Shown here: positions 1 to 8,743 of the stretch, piece after piece
Numbering within the stretch: position 1 is the first letter of the stretch
How the letters are laid out: the number at the start of each line of letters is the position of its first letter
Assembly: GCF_030823375.1 (NCBI RefSeq)
Contig: NZ_JAUSXB010000001.1
Location: 3,348,001-3,412,000 of the forward strand
DNA: 64,000 nt
Source: Pseudarthrobacter siccitolerans
GTDB lineage: Bacteria > Actinomycetota > Actinomycetes > Actinomycetales > Micrococcaceae
Direction: 5' to 3'
The notes under the pieces: model-generated
What the model saw: only the letters and a program-made list of their open reading frames with translations
Database searches by the model: none
What the model was told of the DNA's origin: nothing
Made by a program: the position numbers and the translations under genes

Positions 1-1
1 G

Positions 2-1225
2 GTCCTGTCCGCGCACGTTCCGGTGCTGGATGACGCCGGAAAGATGATCGGCATCGCCTCCATCAGCCGGAACTATCCCACCACCCTGGAGCGCTTGGGG
101 GATGCAGTTCCCAATCTGCTCACCTATCTGGGTGTGGCCAGTGTCCTGGGCGTGGCCGGTTCCCTGCTGCTGTCCCGGCGCGTCAAACGCCAGACCCTCG
201 GCATGGAGCCGAGTGAGATTACCGGCCTCGTGGAAAACCGGGAAGCCATGCTGTATGGGCTGAAGGAAGGGGTGGTGGCACTCGACCCGAACGAGCGCAT
301 CACGGTGGCCAATGACAGTGCCCGCGAACTGTTGGGCCTGCCGGCAGACTGCGTCGGCAAGAAAGTTGCATCGCTTCGCGTGGACCCGGCACTTAAGACA
401 GTCCTCACGCGCAACCAGCCGGACCCCGACCAGCTGGTGCTGGTGGGGGAGCGGCTGGTGGTGCTGAACCGGGTGCCCATCCGGTCCCGCGGCCGTGAAA
501 TAGGCTCCGTAACCACGTTGCGCGACAGGACCGAGATGTCCTCGCTCGAGCGTGAGCTGGGCGCCACCCGCACCGCCACGGATACGCTCCGCGCGCAAGC
601 CCACGAGTTCGCCAACCAGCTCCACGTGATCTCGGGCCTGATCCAGATCGGCGAATATGATTCCGTGGTGCAGTTCGTCAACGGCGCCACCCTGGACCGG
701 ACCAGGCTCAACGATGAAGTCACCAGCCGGATCCAGGACCCCGCCCTCGCCGCGTTGCTGATTGCCAAATCCAGCCTCGCCACTGAGCGCGGCGTGGCCC
801 TGCAGCTGGATCCCGAATCCGCCTTGCCGCCGGTCAGCGATGCTTTGTCCCGCGACCTCACCACCGTAGTGGGGAACCTCGTGGACAACGCGTTCGACGC
901 CGTGGCAGGACTTCCGGACGCCGCTGTCCGCGTGCTCGTGGAGGACGTGAGGAATCCGCGCACCGGGGCTGATCAGGTCACTGTCACCGTCCGTGATACC
1001 GGTCCGGGCGTCCCGGACGAGGCGGTGGAGGAGATTTTCCGCCAAGGGTTCACCACCAAGGAAGCGGAGCCTGCGGAGGGGCGCGGCTTCGGACTGGCCC
1101 TGTCCCGTGTGGTCTGCCGGAGATCCGGAGGCGACCTCACCGTGGCCAATGACAACGGAGCAGTTTTCACGGCACGTTTCACCAGAGGTACAACGCAGCC
1201 CAAAGGAGGTGCAACGAAGCCATGA
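2..1225 (+). CDS. Sensor histidine kinase, DcuS/CitA/DctS type (5' end outside window)
   Basis: The reading frame is open from base 2, so the N-terminus and most of the extracellular sensor lie upstream. Visible order: end of the periplasmic PAS/Cache-like sensor (VPVLDD, IGIASISR), a membrane segment (NLLTYLGVASVLGVAGSLLL), a cytoplasmic PAS domain, an H-box of the DcuS/CitA (HPK5, SPOB-like) kind with HEFANQLHVISGLIQ, and a HATPase domain with NLVDNAFDA, DTGPGVP and GFGLAL. The family senses extracellular C4-dicarboxylates, citrate or other tricarboxylates. The stop overlaps the response-regulator start by ATGA, so the two are translationally coupled. The ligand cannot be assigned; a transporter gene would be expected nearby, perhaps upstream of the window. 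Confidence 0.93.
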   Translation, partial: VLSAHVPVLDDAGKMIGIASISRNYPTTLERLGDAVPNLLTYLGVASVLGVAGSLLLSRRVKRQTLGMEPSEITGLVENREAMLYGLKEGVVALDPNERITVANDSARELLGLPADCVGKKVASLRVDPALKTVLTRNQPDPDQLVLVGERLVVLNRVPIRSRGREIGSVTTLRDRTEMSSLERELGATRTATDTLRAQAHEFANQLHVISGLIQIGEYDSVVQFVNGATLDRTRLNDEVTSRIQDPALAALLIAKSSLATERGVALQLDPESALPPVSDALSRDLTTVVGNLVDNAFDAVAGLPDAAVRVLVEDVRNPRTGADQVTVTVRDTGPGVPDEAVEEIFRQGFTTKEAEPAEGRGFGLALSRVVCRRSGGDLTVANDNGAVFTARFTRGTTQPKGGATKP

Positions 1226-1890
1226 TCAAGGTGCTGATCGTTGACGACGACTTTATGGTGGCCAAGGTGCACGCCGGCTTCATCCAGCGCACGCCGGGCT
1301 TCACCGTGGCGGGAGTGGCCCACACCGGTGCGCAGGCCGTGGTTGAAACCGGGCGGCTGCAGCCGGACCTGGTGCTGCTGGACATCCACCTTCCGGACAT
1401 CAACGGGCTGGACCTCATGCAGAAGCTGCGGGATGTTGCCCCGGAACTGGACGTGCTGGTGATCAGCGCTGCGCGCGAGGTGGAAACCGTGCGGAAAGCG
1501 CTGCGGGGCGGGATTGTGCATTACCTGATCAAGCCGTTTTCCCAGTCGGACCTGCAGGAGCGCCTGGAGCATTACCGCAGCGCGTACCAGGGCCTGGACT
1601 CAGCCAAGGATGTGGCGGAGCAGTCGGACGTCAACCGGGTGTTCGGCCTGGACCGGACGGAGCGGCCGCTGCCCAAGGGCTGCAGCATCGAGACGCTGAA
1701 GCTGGTGGAAGCCGCCCTCAACGCGGCTGAGGGTGACGTGTCCGCGGCCGAGGTGGCCGAGCGGCTGGGCACGTCCCGGGTCAGCGCCCGCCGCTATCTG
1801 GAGTACCTGCACGACGAAGGAACGCTGGCGGTGCGGCTCAAATACGGGGTGGGGCGTCCGGAACGGCGCTACGTTTTGAAGGGTCAGTAA
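1222..1890 (+). CDS. Response regulator, CitB/DcuR/DctR family
   Basis: 222 aa, partner of the kinase it overlaps by four bases. The receiver domain occupies about residues 1-120, with acidic pocket residues DDD at 8-10 and phospho-acceptor Asp54 in LVLLDIHLPD. The C-terminal part (SAAEVAERLGTSRVSARRYLEYL) is the helix-turn-helix typical of CitB/DpiA regulators, distinct from LuxR or OmpR effectors. The expected role is activation of an uptake system for organic acids in response to the coupled kinase; the target genes are not in the window. Confidence 0.93.
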   Translation: MIKVLIVDDDFMVAKVHAGFIQRTPGFTVAGVAHTGAQAVVETGRLQPDLVLLDIHLPDINGLDLMQKLRDVAPELDVLVISAAREVETVRKALRGGIVHYLIKPFSQSDLQERLEHYRSAYQGLDSAKDVAEQSDVNRVFGLDRTERPLPKGCSIETLKLVEAALNAAEGDVSAAEVAERLGTSRVSARRYLEYLHDEGTLAVRLKYGVGRPERRYVLKGQ

Positions 1891-1933
1891 GCCTGCCACT
1901 CATCCCGGCGGCCCCTAAGGGAGGGAGCAGGCT
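1890..1933. terminator. Inverted repeat closing two convergent genes
   Basis: AGCCTGC at 1890-1896 pairs perfectly with GCAGGCT at 1927-1933, spanning the whole gap between the response regulator and the oppositely oriented hutG-like gene. There is no U-run. It could act as a weak bidirectional terminator; this is inference from position and symmetry. Confidence 0.35.
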
Positions 1934-2886
1934 CAGCGCAGCAGCGTATTGATCAGCCGTGCGGCAACCTTCGCTGTCCTGCCATCAATATCGAATGCGG
2001 GGTTCAGTTCCGCGACGTCAAGGTGCAGCAGCTTCCCGGACCGGGCCACCTGCCGGCACACGGCACTGATGACCGGAAGCGGCACGCCGTACGCCGCAGG
2101 TGCGCTGACGCCCGGCGCCACCGCTGCAGGCAGCACATCCAGGTCGATCGTCAGGTAGAGGACGTCGATGTCCGCAAGGAACCCGGCCACGAACCCCCGC
2201 ACCCGCTCCTCGCCGCAGTCCTCATCCAGCAGGTACCGCACGCCCAGCTTCTGCGCTGTGTGGAACAGGGCGCGGGTGTTGTTGGGTTCGGAGATTCCGA
2301 CGACGGCGTAGCGGAAGTCGCGTCCGGCGGCCGCTTCCGCGCGGGCCATCTGGAGGAACGGTGTCCCGGAGCTGGGTACGGGCTCGTCGCGCAGGTCGAA
2401 GTGGGCGTCGAGGTTCAGCACGCCCAGCCGCCGGCCGGCCTGCACAGCGGCGGATCCGGCCACGCCGGAATAGCTGGCATAAGCGGTTTCGTGGCCGCCG
2501 CCCAGCACCACGGTGAGCCGCCCGGCGTCGAGCATTGCCGATACTGCCCGGCCGGCGCGTTCCTGGCCTGCCTCCAGGCCGGTGCCGGCAACCACCACAT
2601 CACCGGCGTCTGTTATGGCGCGGTCCAGGTGGAATGCCAGCGGTCCCAGGGCGGCGCGCAGGGCAGCCGGTGCGGCAGCAGCGCCCGTGCGGCCCTTGTT
2701 CCGGCGCACCCCCTCGTCGCTGCAAAAGCCCAGCAGCGCGGCAGGTTTCGTTTCCGGGTCAGCTGCCCCTCCGGCGTCGTACGCTTCCACTGCCTGCCAC
2801 CAGCGGAGGTGCTCCGCGCCGTCGCCATCGAAGCGGCCGGTCCAGGGCTGGGGCGGGACGTCGACGGCAGGCAGGAAGGCAGGCAT
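1933..2886 (-). CDS. hutG: Formimidoylglutamase (HutG-type, arginase/ureohydrolase superfamily)
   Basis: 317 aa. It hydrolyses N-formimidoyl-L-glutamate to glutamate and formamide, the last step of one histidine-degradation route. Ureohydrolase metal-ligand motifs are present: GGGHE at about 129-133, NLDAHFDLR at about 158-166 and TIDLDVLP near residue 250, the latter followed by the APG motif. Length and the SDEGVRRNKGRTGAAAAP segment fit HutG better than arginase or agmatinase. No other hut genes are beside it, so the histidine link rests on family assignment. Confidence 0.85.
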   Translation of the reverse strand: MPAFLPAVDVPPQPWTGRFDGDGAEHLRWWQAVEAYDAGGAADPETKPAALLGFCSDEGVRRNKGRTGAAAAPAALRAALGPLAFHLDRAITDAGDVVVAGTGLEAGQERAGRAVSAMLDAGRLTVVLGGGHETAYASYSGVAGSAAVQAGRRLGVLNLDAHFDLRDEPVPSSGTPFLQMARAEAAAGRDFRYAVVGISEPNNTRALFHTAQKLGVRYLLDEDCGEERVRGFVAGFLADIDVLYLTIDLDVLPAAVAPGVSAPAAYGVPLPVISAVCRQVARSGKLLHLDVAELNPAFDIDGRTAKVAARLINTLLR

Positions 2887-3064
2887 GGATCAAGCTCACC
2901 GCATGCCGGGGGCGAAAACCAGCAACGCCGCCCCCGTGCTGTCTGGAATTCAAGAACCTGCCCGGGGAAACGGGAGGGGTTAGGGTGGAACAACCCCTTT
3001 CGGGATCCAGTGCCAACTTGCCGCGCCAGCAGGGCGCAACCGACCCAGGCCGGAGAACAGTATC

Positions 3065-4369
3065 GTGTTTGAAGCCCCCAGCATCCTGTTTGCCGCTGCC
3101 GGACTTGCCGTGTTCATCGCCGCGGTGCTCCCCAAATTGCTGCGCGATGTGCCGTTCTCCATGCCTATGGTGTTCCTCGGGGCGGGCATGGCGGCGTTCG
3201 CCCTGATTCCCACGCTTCCGGATCCGGACCCGCTGGTCCACAGCGACTTTGTCCTGCACCTCTCGGAAGTCTGCGTGATCATATCCCTGATGGGCGCGGG
3301 GCTGGCCCTGGACCGGCCGGTGGGGCGCCGGCTCTGGTCCACCACCTGGCGGCTGCTGGGAATCGCGATGCCGCTGTGCATCATTGGCCTGACCCTGTTG
3401 GGGTTGTGGTTCCTGGGCCTGGGCCTGGGTGCCGCCCTGCTGGTGGCGTCCAGCCTGGCGCCCACGGACCCGGTTCTTGCCTCCGAGGTCCAGGTGGGCG
3501 AGCCCGCGGACGACGACGGCGGCACCAACAAGGAGGACGAGGTCCGTTTCGGCCTCACCTCCGAGGCCGGACTCAACGATGGACTGGCCTTCCCGTTCGT
3601 CTACCTTGCCATCGCCATCAGCATCGCCGGATCATCCCCGTCCGCCTGGTTTCCTGAATGGTTCGGCGTGGATGTGCTGTGGCGGCTCGCCGTCGGGCTG
3701 CTGCTGGGCTTCCTGACTGGGAAGGTCCTGGCCAGGCTCTTCTTCTCCGCCCGGGCCGAAAGCCTGCGGCTGTCCAACCACTCCGAGGGCTTTGTGGCGC
3801 TCGCCGCCACCTTCCTGGCCTACGGCGTCACCGAAATGATCGAGGGTTACGGGTTCATCGCAGTGTTTGTCTGCGCTGTGACCATCCGTACCGCCGAGCG
3901 GACCCACGGCTACCACCGGGTGCTGCACTCCTACGTGGAGCAGCTGGAACGCCTCCTCACCGTGGTGATCCTGGTCCTGCTGGGCGGCGCCATCGGCCGG
4001 GGACTGCTGGCGGGGATCGGCTGGGCCGAGGTGCTGGTGGCGCTAGCGTTCCTGCTGGTGGTGCGGCCCATGGCAGGGTGGCTGGGACTGCTGGGCGGCA
4101 AGACCGGCCCGCGGGAAAGGATTGCCCTCTCCTTCTTCGGGATCCGCGGAATCGGCTCGCTGTACTACCTCGCCTATGCGCTGGGCAAGGGCCGGTTTGC
4201 CGACCAGGCGGAGTGGTTGTGGGCTTTTGTGGGGCTGGTGGTGGCGCTCTCGATCGTGATCCATGGCGCCACCACCACGCCGCTGATGAACCGGCTGGAC
4301 AGGCTCCGCCTGAAAAAGGCCCGGGCCGTGTCCGGAGATGAGGGCCTGGCCCCCAACACGCCGGTGTGA
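3065..4369 (+). CDS. Cation/proton antiporter, CPA1 (NhaP) family
   Basis: 434 aa with about 12 hydrophobic segments along the whole length. The core motifs SSLAPTDPVLASEV and SEAGLNDGLAFPFVYL are the conserved CPA1 ion-binding helices (the ND pair in LNDG). GIRGIGSLYY further on is another CPA1 signature. The start is GTG at 3065. It should exchange Na+ or K+ for H+ at the cytoplasmic membrane, supporting pH and salt homeostasis. It ends six bases from the oppositely oriented purine permease. Ion specificity cannot be read from the sequence. Confidence 0.88.
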   Translation: MFEAPSILFAAAGLAVFIAAVLPKLLRDVPFSMPMVFLGAGMAAFALIPTLPDPDPLVHSDFVLHLSEVCVIISLMGAGLALDRPVGRRLWSTTWRLLGIAMPLCIIGLTLLGLWFLGLGLGAALLVASSLAPTDPVLASEVQVGEPADDDGGTNKEDEVRFGLTSEAGLNDGLAFPFVYLAIAISIAGSSPSAWFPEWFGVDVLWRLAVGLLLGFLTGKVLARLFFSARAESLRLSNHSEGFVALAATFLAYGVTEMIEGYGFIAVFVCAVTIRTAERTHGYHRVLHSYVEQLERLLTVVILVLLGGAIGRGLLAGIGWAEVLVALAFLLVVRPMAGWLGLLGGKTGPRERIALSFFGIRGIGSLYYLAYALGKGRFADQAEWLWAFVGLVVALSIVIHGATTTPLMNRLDRLRLKKARAVSGDEGLAPNTPV

Positions 4370-4375
4370 GCGGGC

Positions 4376-5818
4376 CTACATGCCCAGGGCCGCCTCGATG
4401 GAACCAATCGCGAAGAACAGCAGGAACGCCGCGGCCACTGCCCACATCAGCGGATGGATGTCCTTGACCCGTCCCTGGACAGTCCGGATCAGGACGTACG
4501 AGATGAACCCGGCGCCGAGCCCGTTGGCGATGGAGTAGGTGAACGGCATCAGCGTGAAGGTGAGGAAGGCCGGGATGGCGATGCCCCAGTCCTGCCAGTC
4601 GATCTTGCCCACCTGGGACACCATCATGAAGCCCACCACCACGAGGGCCGGGGCCACGGCCTCGAACGGGACCAGGTTGATCAGTGGCGTGAAGAACATG
4701 GCCACCAGGAACAGCAGGCCCGTGACGATCGAGGCAATACCCGTGCGGGCGCCTTCGCCAATCCCGGCGCCGGCTTCAACGTAGATCTGGTTGGAGGACA
4801 CGGAGGCGCCGCCGCCGACGATCGCCCCGAGGGCGTCCACCTGGAGGACCCGGTCGACGTCGGGAATGTTGCCGTGCTCGTCCACCGTGCCGGCTTCGTT
4901 CGCCAGGCCCACCATGGTGCCCATGGCATCGAAAAAGATGCTCAGCAGGATGACGAAGGCCAGCAGGGTGGCGGCTACGAAGCCAAGGTGCCCGAAGGCT
5001 CCGAACGGGTTGGCCTTGCCGATCAGGGAAAGGTCCGGTGCTGCCCAATCTGAGAAGGCAGGCGCCACCAGTGACCAGCCCTGCGGGTTGAAGGGCTTGC
5101 CTGGCTGGACGCTGGGGCCGATATGCAGCGTGAATTCCAGGATCACGGAGATGACAGTGGAGGTGATGATGCCAATCAGGATGGCACCCTTGACCTTGCG
5201 CACCACCAGGGCGATGGTCAGGATCAGGCCGAACACAAATACCGCCGTGGGCCAGCCAAGCAGCTTGCCCTCAAAGCCGAGACCAACCGGGACGGTAGTG
5301 CCGGCCACGTCCGGGATGCGGCGGACAAATCCGGCGTTGACCAGTCCAATCAGGGCGATGAACAGCCCGATTCCTACCACGATCGCCGTTTTGAGCCCGT
5401 CCGGTACCGCCCTGAAAACGGCGGTGCGGAAACCGGTAAGGACCAGGATCAGCATGGTGACGCCGGAAAGGACCACCAGGCCCATCATGTCCGGCCACGT
5501 CAGCCCGGGGTTCGTGGCCACGGTGACGGCCACGAAGGCATTGACGCCCAGTCCTGTGGCCAGTGCGAAGGGATGCCTGCCCCAGGCTCCCATCAGGATG
5601 GTGAGGATTCCGGCCACGAAGGCGGTGACGGCGGCCACCGCGGGAAAACCGAGCGTGGTGCCGCTGGAGTCCGGGCCGGAAAGGATCAGGGGGTTCAGGA
5701 CCACGATGTAGCTCATCGCGAAGAAGGTGGCGAAGCCGCCGCGGATCTCGCGGGAGTAGTTGGAGCCGCGCTCGGTGATCATGAAATACCGGTCCAGGGC
5801 AGAGCCTTGCTTAAGCAT
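4376..5818 (-). CDS. Purine permease, NCS2 family, AzgA/PbuG-like
   Basis: 480 aa, the usual length for AzgA-type adenine/guanine/hypoxanthine permeases. About 12-14 membrane segments. Characteristic stretches are GGFATFFAMSYIVVLNP near the N-terminus, ATGLGVNAFVA, and FFDAMGTMVGLANEAG with GGGASVSSNQ in the second half. The start is preceded by a good GGAGG ribosome site on the minus strand. It imports purine bases by proton symport. No purine riboswitch is visible in the short leader. Adenine versus hypoxanthine/guanine preference is not decidable here. Confidence 0.9.
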   Translation of the reverse strand: MLKQGSALDRYFMITERGSNYSREIRGGFATFFAMSYIVVLNPLILSGPDSSGTTLGFPAVAAVTAFVAGILTILMGAWGRHPFALATGLGVNAFVAVTVATNPGLTWPDMMGLVVLSGVTMLILVLTGFRTAVFRAVPDGLKTAIVVGIGLFIALIGLVNAGFVRRIPDVAGTTVPVGLGFEGKLLGWPTAVFVFGLILTIALVVRKVKGAILIGIITSTVISVILEFTLHIGPSVQPGKPFNPQGWSLVAPAFSDWAAPDLSLIGKANPFGAFGHLGFVAATLLAFVILLSIFFDAMGTMVGLANEAGTVDEHGNIPDVDRVLQVDALGAIVGGGASVSSNQIYVEAGAGIGEGARTGIASIVTGLLFLVAMFFTPLINLVPFEAVAPALVVVGFMMVSQVGKIDWQDWGIAIPAFLTFTLMPFTYSIANGLGAGFISYVLIRTVQGRVKDIHPLMWAVAAAFLLFFAIGSIEAALGM

Positions 5819-5931
5819 TAGTCCTCCGGGGGAGTCTGTGGGGATACCTGAATCCTATGGGGGCTCCGGTCGGATGCCCGCCAATTTCGCCTAGTCTGTT
5901 AGGAAGCCAACACCAAGGGAGCAGTCCAAGC

Positions 5932-6555
5932 ATGGGATCCATCCGCCGCCGTTTACTGAGCCTTGTGCTCGGGTCCTTCGTTTGTGCCGCCGCGGTCCTG
6001 GGACTGGCCGGTCCCGCAGCCGCGCACGACGCCGCCGAATCCAGCAGCCCCGCCGAAGGGGCTTCGGTACCCGTTCCGCCGGAGAAGGTGTCGGTGACCT
6101 TCAGCAACAACCCGCTGGGGATCGGCTCGTCCTTTTCCATCAAGGATGCCTCTGGCGCAGAGTGGGCGGACGGGACTGTGGAGATCGTGGACAACGTGGC
6201 CAGCCAGAAGCTCAAGGCCGGCGCGCCGGCCGGGCAATTCACCGTTGCCTGGCGGGTGGTCAGCTCTGACTCGCACCCTATTGAGGGGACCTTCAGGTTC
6301 ACGGCCGCTGCGGTTGCCGGTGGGGCTGCTCCGGCAACCAGTTCGACGGCGGGGGCAACAGCTCCCGCCATCGGCACCGCTCCCGCCATCGGAACCGCCC
6401 AGCCGGGACAAACAGCGGCACCGGATTCCGCCGGCTCCGGCGAGCCGTTCCAGTGGAGCATCTTCATCTTCGCCGCGGCCGCGGTGGGATTGCTTGCCAT
6501 CCTCGCCATCGGTGCCCGCCGCAGGCTCACGGCGGGCACCGACGACGAGCGCTGA
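5932..6555 (+). CDS. CopC-domain copper-resistance protein with C-terminal membrane anchor
   Basis: 207 aa from the ATG at 5932, chosen because an AGGGAG site lies upstream and a signal peptide (RRRLLSLVLGSFVCAAAVLG, cleavage near AAAHDAA) starts there; the frame is open further upstream but without a signal. The mature protein begins with His, the expected Cu(II) ligand, followed by a CopC beta-sandwich (SPAEGASVPVPPEKV through WRVVSSDSHPIEGTFRF). A linker rich in Ala, Pro and Thr and a final membrane helix (about 180-200) tether it outside the cell. No CopD gene is adjacent. Role in copper binding or delivery is inferred from the domain. Confidence 0.87.
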   Translation: MGSIRRRLLSLVLGSFVCAAAVLGLAGPAAAHDAAESSSPAEGASVPVPPEKVSVTFSNNPLGIGSSFSIKDASGAEWADGTVEIVDNVASQKLKAGAPAGQFTVAWRVVSSDSHPIEGTFRFTAAAVAGGAAPATSSTAGATAPAIGTAPAIGTAQPGQTAAPDSAGSGEPFQWSIFIFAAAAVGLLAILAIGARRRLTAGTDDER

Positions 6556-6561
6556 GTGGCG

Positions 6562-7197
6562 CTAGCAGGGCAGGATCGCCAGGCTTCCAGTGAACGGGGA
6601 CGGAGCGCCGTCCGGGTGAACCTTGGCGGAAATGGCGTGGCCCACCGTTTTGGCCTGGCGCAGAACTTCCTTGGGCGAAGGGGTTATCAGTTCGCCTACG
6701 CCCACCAGGTAGATGCCGATGGCGCGCATGGCAGCGGCAAGGTTGCGGCCCACCGCGATCCCGAAGTCGCTGATCATCCGCCGCAACTGGCTGTGCGCAC
6801 AGCGGGTCAGGACAATGTGGTTGGCAATCAGGACGCCGGTGGGGGTATGCACCTCCCACTGCGGAACAGCAGTCCCCCCGGCCCGGCCCTCCACCATGGT
6901 CAGTTGGACAGCGCGGGTGGTGTTCCGGACATCCACAGCGTGGCTGGCGGCATAGTTGCGGAGGTGGCGCAGTATCTCGTTGCGTTCACGGAGGGTGGCA
7001 GGATCCGCTGCGTCGCAGCGCTGGAGGGATGCTGTGTTGGCCGGCTGGGCCGCACCCAGGATGTCCAGTCCGTCCACCACTATCGAATCAACCCCGCGGC
7101 GGCACAGTTCGGCGGCCACGGCGAGGCCGGAAAGGCCCGTGCCAATGATCACAGTGGTGGTCTGCTCGGTCCCGGCATTCCCAGGCATGCTTGACAC
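6562..7197 (-). CDS. Short FAD/NAD(P)-binding oxidoreductase-like protein
   Basis: 211 aa starting at GTG 7197, supported by GGAGG nine bases upstream; an ATG three codons later is possible. The N-terminus is a Rossmann dinucleotide fold (TTVIIGTGLSGLAVAAELCRRG, with GxGxxG), as in flavin monooxygenases and related oxidoreductases. At about half the length of full monooxygenases it keeps the nucleotide-binding part and a region resembling the internal FAD segment, but no clear substrate domain. The reaction is unknown. It may be a reduced family member or a decayed one; the frame is intact. Confidence 0.7.
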   Translation of the reverse strand: MSSMPGNAGTEQTTTVIIGTGLSGLAVAAELCRRGVDSIVVDGLDILGAAQPANTASLQRCDAADPATLRERNEILRHLRNYAASHAVDVRNTTRAVQLTMVEGRAGGTAVPQWEVHTPTGVLIANHIVLTRCAHSQLRRMISDFGIAVGRNLAAAMRAIGIYLVGVGELITPSPKEVLRQAKTVGHAISAKVHPDGAPSPFTGSLAILPC

Positions 7198-7678
7198 TAC
7201 AGTTTCCCTCCTTCGAAGATTCGGCAGGTGCAGGCGTCGTCGCCCACGCGCGTCCCGTTACCCCCAAAGTCCGGCCGCAGTTTATGGCCGGGCAGCACTT
7301 ACTCGAATGTCTTGGCGTCCCGGACCAACAATGTCCTGAAGACTACAGAACAATTCAGGTGGTGGATAGCCCAATCCCGAAACATTCCCCTGCGGGTGAA
7401 CACGCTTTCCACGGTGCCGCCGAAAGGCGGGGACTGGTCCTGCCGCAGGGCCTGGGCCGGTGACGTCGAAGGCCTCCGGCCAGTACGTCTGCAGGCCTGT
7501 GGATAACCTGCGCTTTCCGGCCCTGAACAGGCTTGCTATGGAACGGTGGACGGAGAATAGTGAGAACTGGAAGCGGGCCTTCCTGCGCAGCGGCTGCTGC
7601 GGAACGGGTGCACGGGGAAAGGTCCGGTTTCTGGCAGAATAGCCGCAACATACGGCAGTATCGCAAGGAGGCGGCCCC
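7198..7678. other. Non-coding gap between divergent genes
   Basis: About 480 bases separate the minus-strand FAD protein from the plus-strand Usp gene. No reading frame here has coding character. It must hold both promoters. Several GGAC/GTCC pairs occur (for example around 7434-7443), but none has the spacing of a known operator I can name. Confidence 0.6.
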
Positions 7679-8716
7679 ATGGGCGCACAAGAGTTGCATC
7701 CGGACCCGGCGCGGGACAGCGGTGGCGCTCCTGCCGCTCCCGACGGGATTGTTGTTGGCGTGGACGGATCGGACCATGGCCAGTGCGCTTTGGTCTGGGC
7801 GGCCCGGGAGGCCCGCCGCCGCCGGCGCCCCCTGCACATAGTGACCGCCTATTCCGTGCCCATCTTCGCCGCCTCGGGACTGGACGGCGGATACGCCACG
7901 GTGGACGATTCGGTGATCCGCGAGGGCGCGGAAGCCGTGGTCAAGCAGGCGTTGGAGAAGGTTTCCGCGTACGACATCGACGTCAGCGCCTCCGTGGAGA
8001 ACGGGGATGCATCGGGTGTGTTGCTGGAGATGTCCCGGACGGCGGAACTCCTGGTCTTCGGCACCAGGGGCAGGGGCGGCTTTGTGGGCAGGCTGCTGGG
8101 TTCTGTGAGCAGCGCGCTGCCGGCGCATGCGAAATGCCCTACAGTCACGGTGCCCCTGGTGTGTTCGGACCGCCTTGGCGAAACGACGGCGGACAGGCGC
8201 ATCAGGGCCGAGCAGGCCAAGGCCGGGCACCAGCGCGTGGACAATGTGGTGGTGGTGGGCGTTGACGGCTCGGAGCAGGCCCGTGTTGCAGTGCTTGAAG
8301 CGGCGGACCAGGCCCAGCGGCTGCGCGCCTCGCTCCGCGTGGTGTGCGCCGTGCCGCAATACAGCGGGTCATTGGCCTGGGTCCCCGCCCCGATGGACCG
8401 GAAGGCGCTCTTCGCCGACATCCAGGTGACCCTGGACGCCGGCATGGCCTGGCTGAGGAGCCACTACCCCAACCTTTCGGCGGAATGCGAACTGCTGGAC
8501 GGCTCTCCGGTGGATGTGCTGGTGGACGCCAGCCGCCATGTTGAGCTGGTGGTGGTGGGTACCCGCGGCCGCGGCGGCTTCACGGGCATGCTCCTGGGTT
8601 CCACGTCGGATGGCATCCTCCATCATGCGAAGGGCCCTGTGATGGTGGTTCCGGACCGTGAGGATCCCCGGCTGGCCGACCGGGCACGTTTTGGGCCCAT
8701 CCTCGGCGCAGCCTGA
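7679..8716 (+). CDS. Universal stress protein with two Usp domains
   Basis: 345 aa; ATG 7679 has a strong AAGGAGG site. Two tandem Usp domains, about 20-160 and 185-335. Each starts with the GVDGSxxxxxA pattern and ends with the ATP-binding loop GTRGRGGF...LLGS, so both can in principle bind ATP. Such double-domain proteins are common in actinobacteria and are often induced by hypoxia or starvation. It lies 27 bases before the phosphotransferase gene, in the same direction, so the two probably form an operon. Confidence 0.92.
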   Translation: MGAQELHPDPARDSGGAPAAPDGIVVGVDGSDHGQCALVWAAREARRRRRPLHIVTAYSVPIFAASGLDGGYATVDDSVIREGAEAVVKQALEKVSAYDIDVSASVENGDASGVLLEMSRTAELLVFGTRGRGGFVGRLLGSVSSALPAHAKCPTVTVPLVCSDRLGETTADRRIRAEQAKAGHQRVDNVVVVGVDGSEQARVAVLEAADQAQRLRASLRVVCAVPQYSGSLAWVPAPMDRKALFADIQVTLDAGMAWLRSHYPNLSAECELLDGSPVDVLVDASRHVELVVVGTRGRGGFTGMLLGSTSDGILHHAKGPVMVVPDREDPRLADRARFGPILGAA

Positions 8717-8743
8717 TCCGGTCCTGCCACACGGAGCGCCGCC

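Noticed and set aside
7320-7445. DosR-like boxes before the Usp gene
   Set aside because: GGAC/GTCC pairs occur, but spacing and flanks do not fit the GGGACT-WW-AGTCCC consensus.
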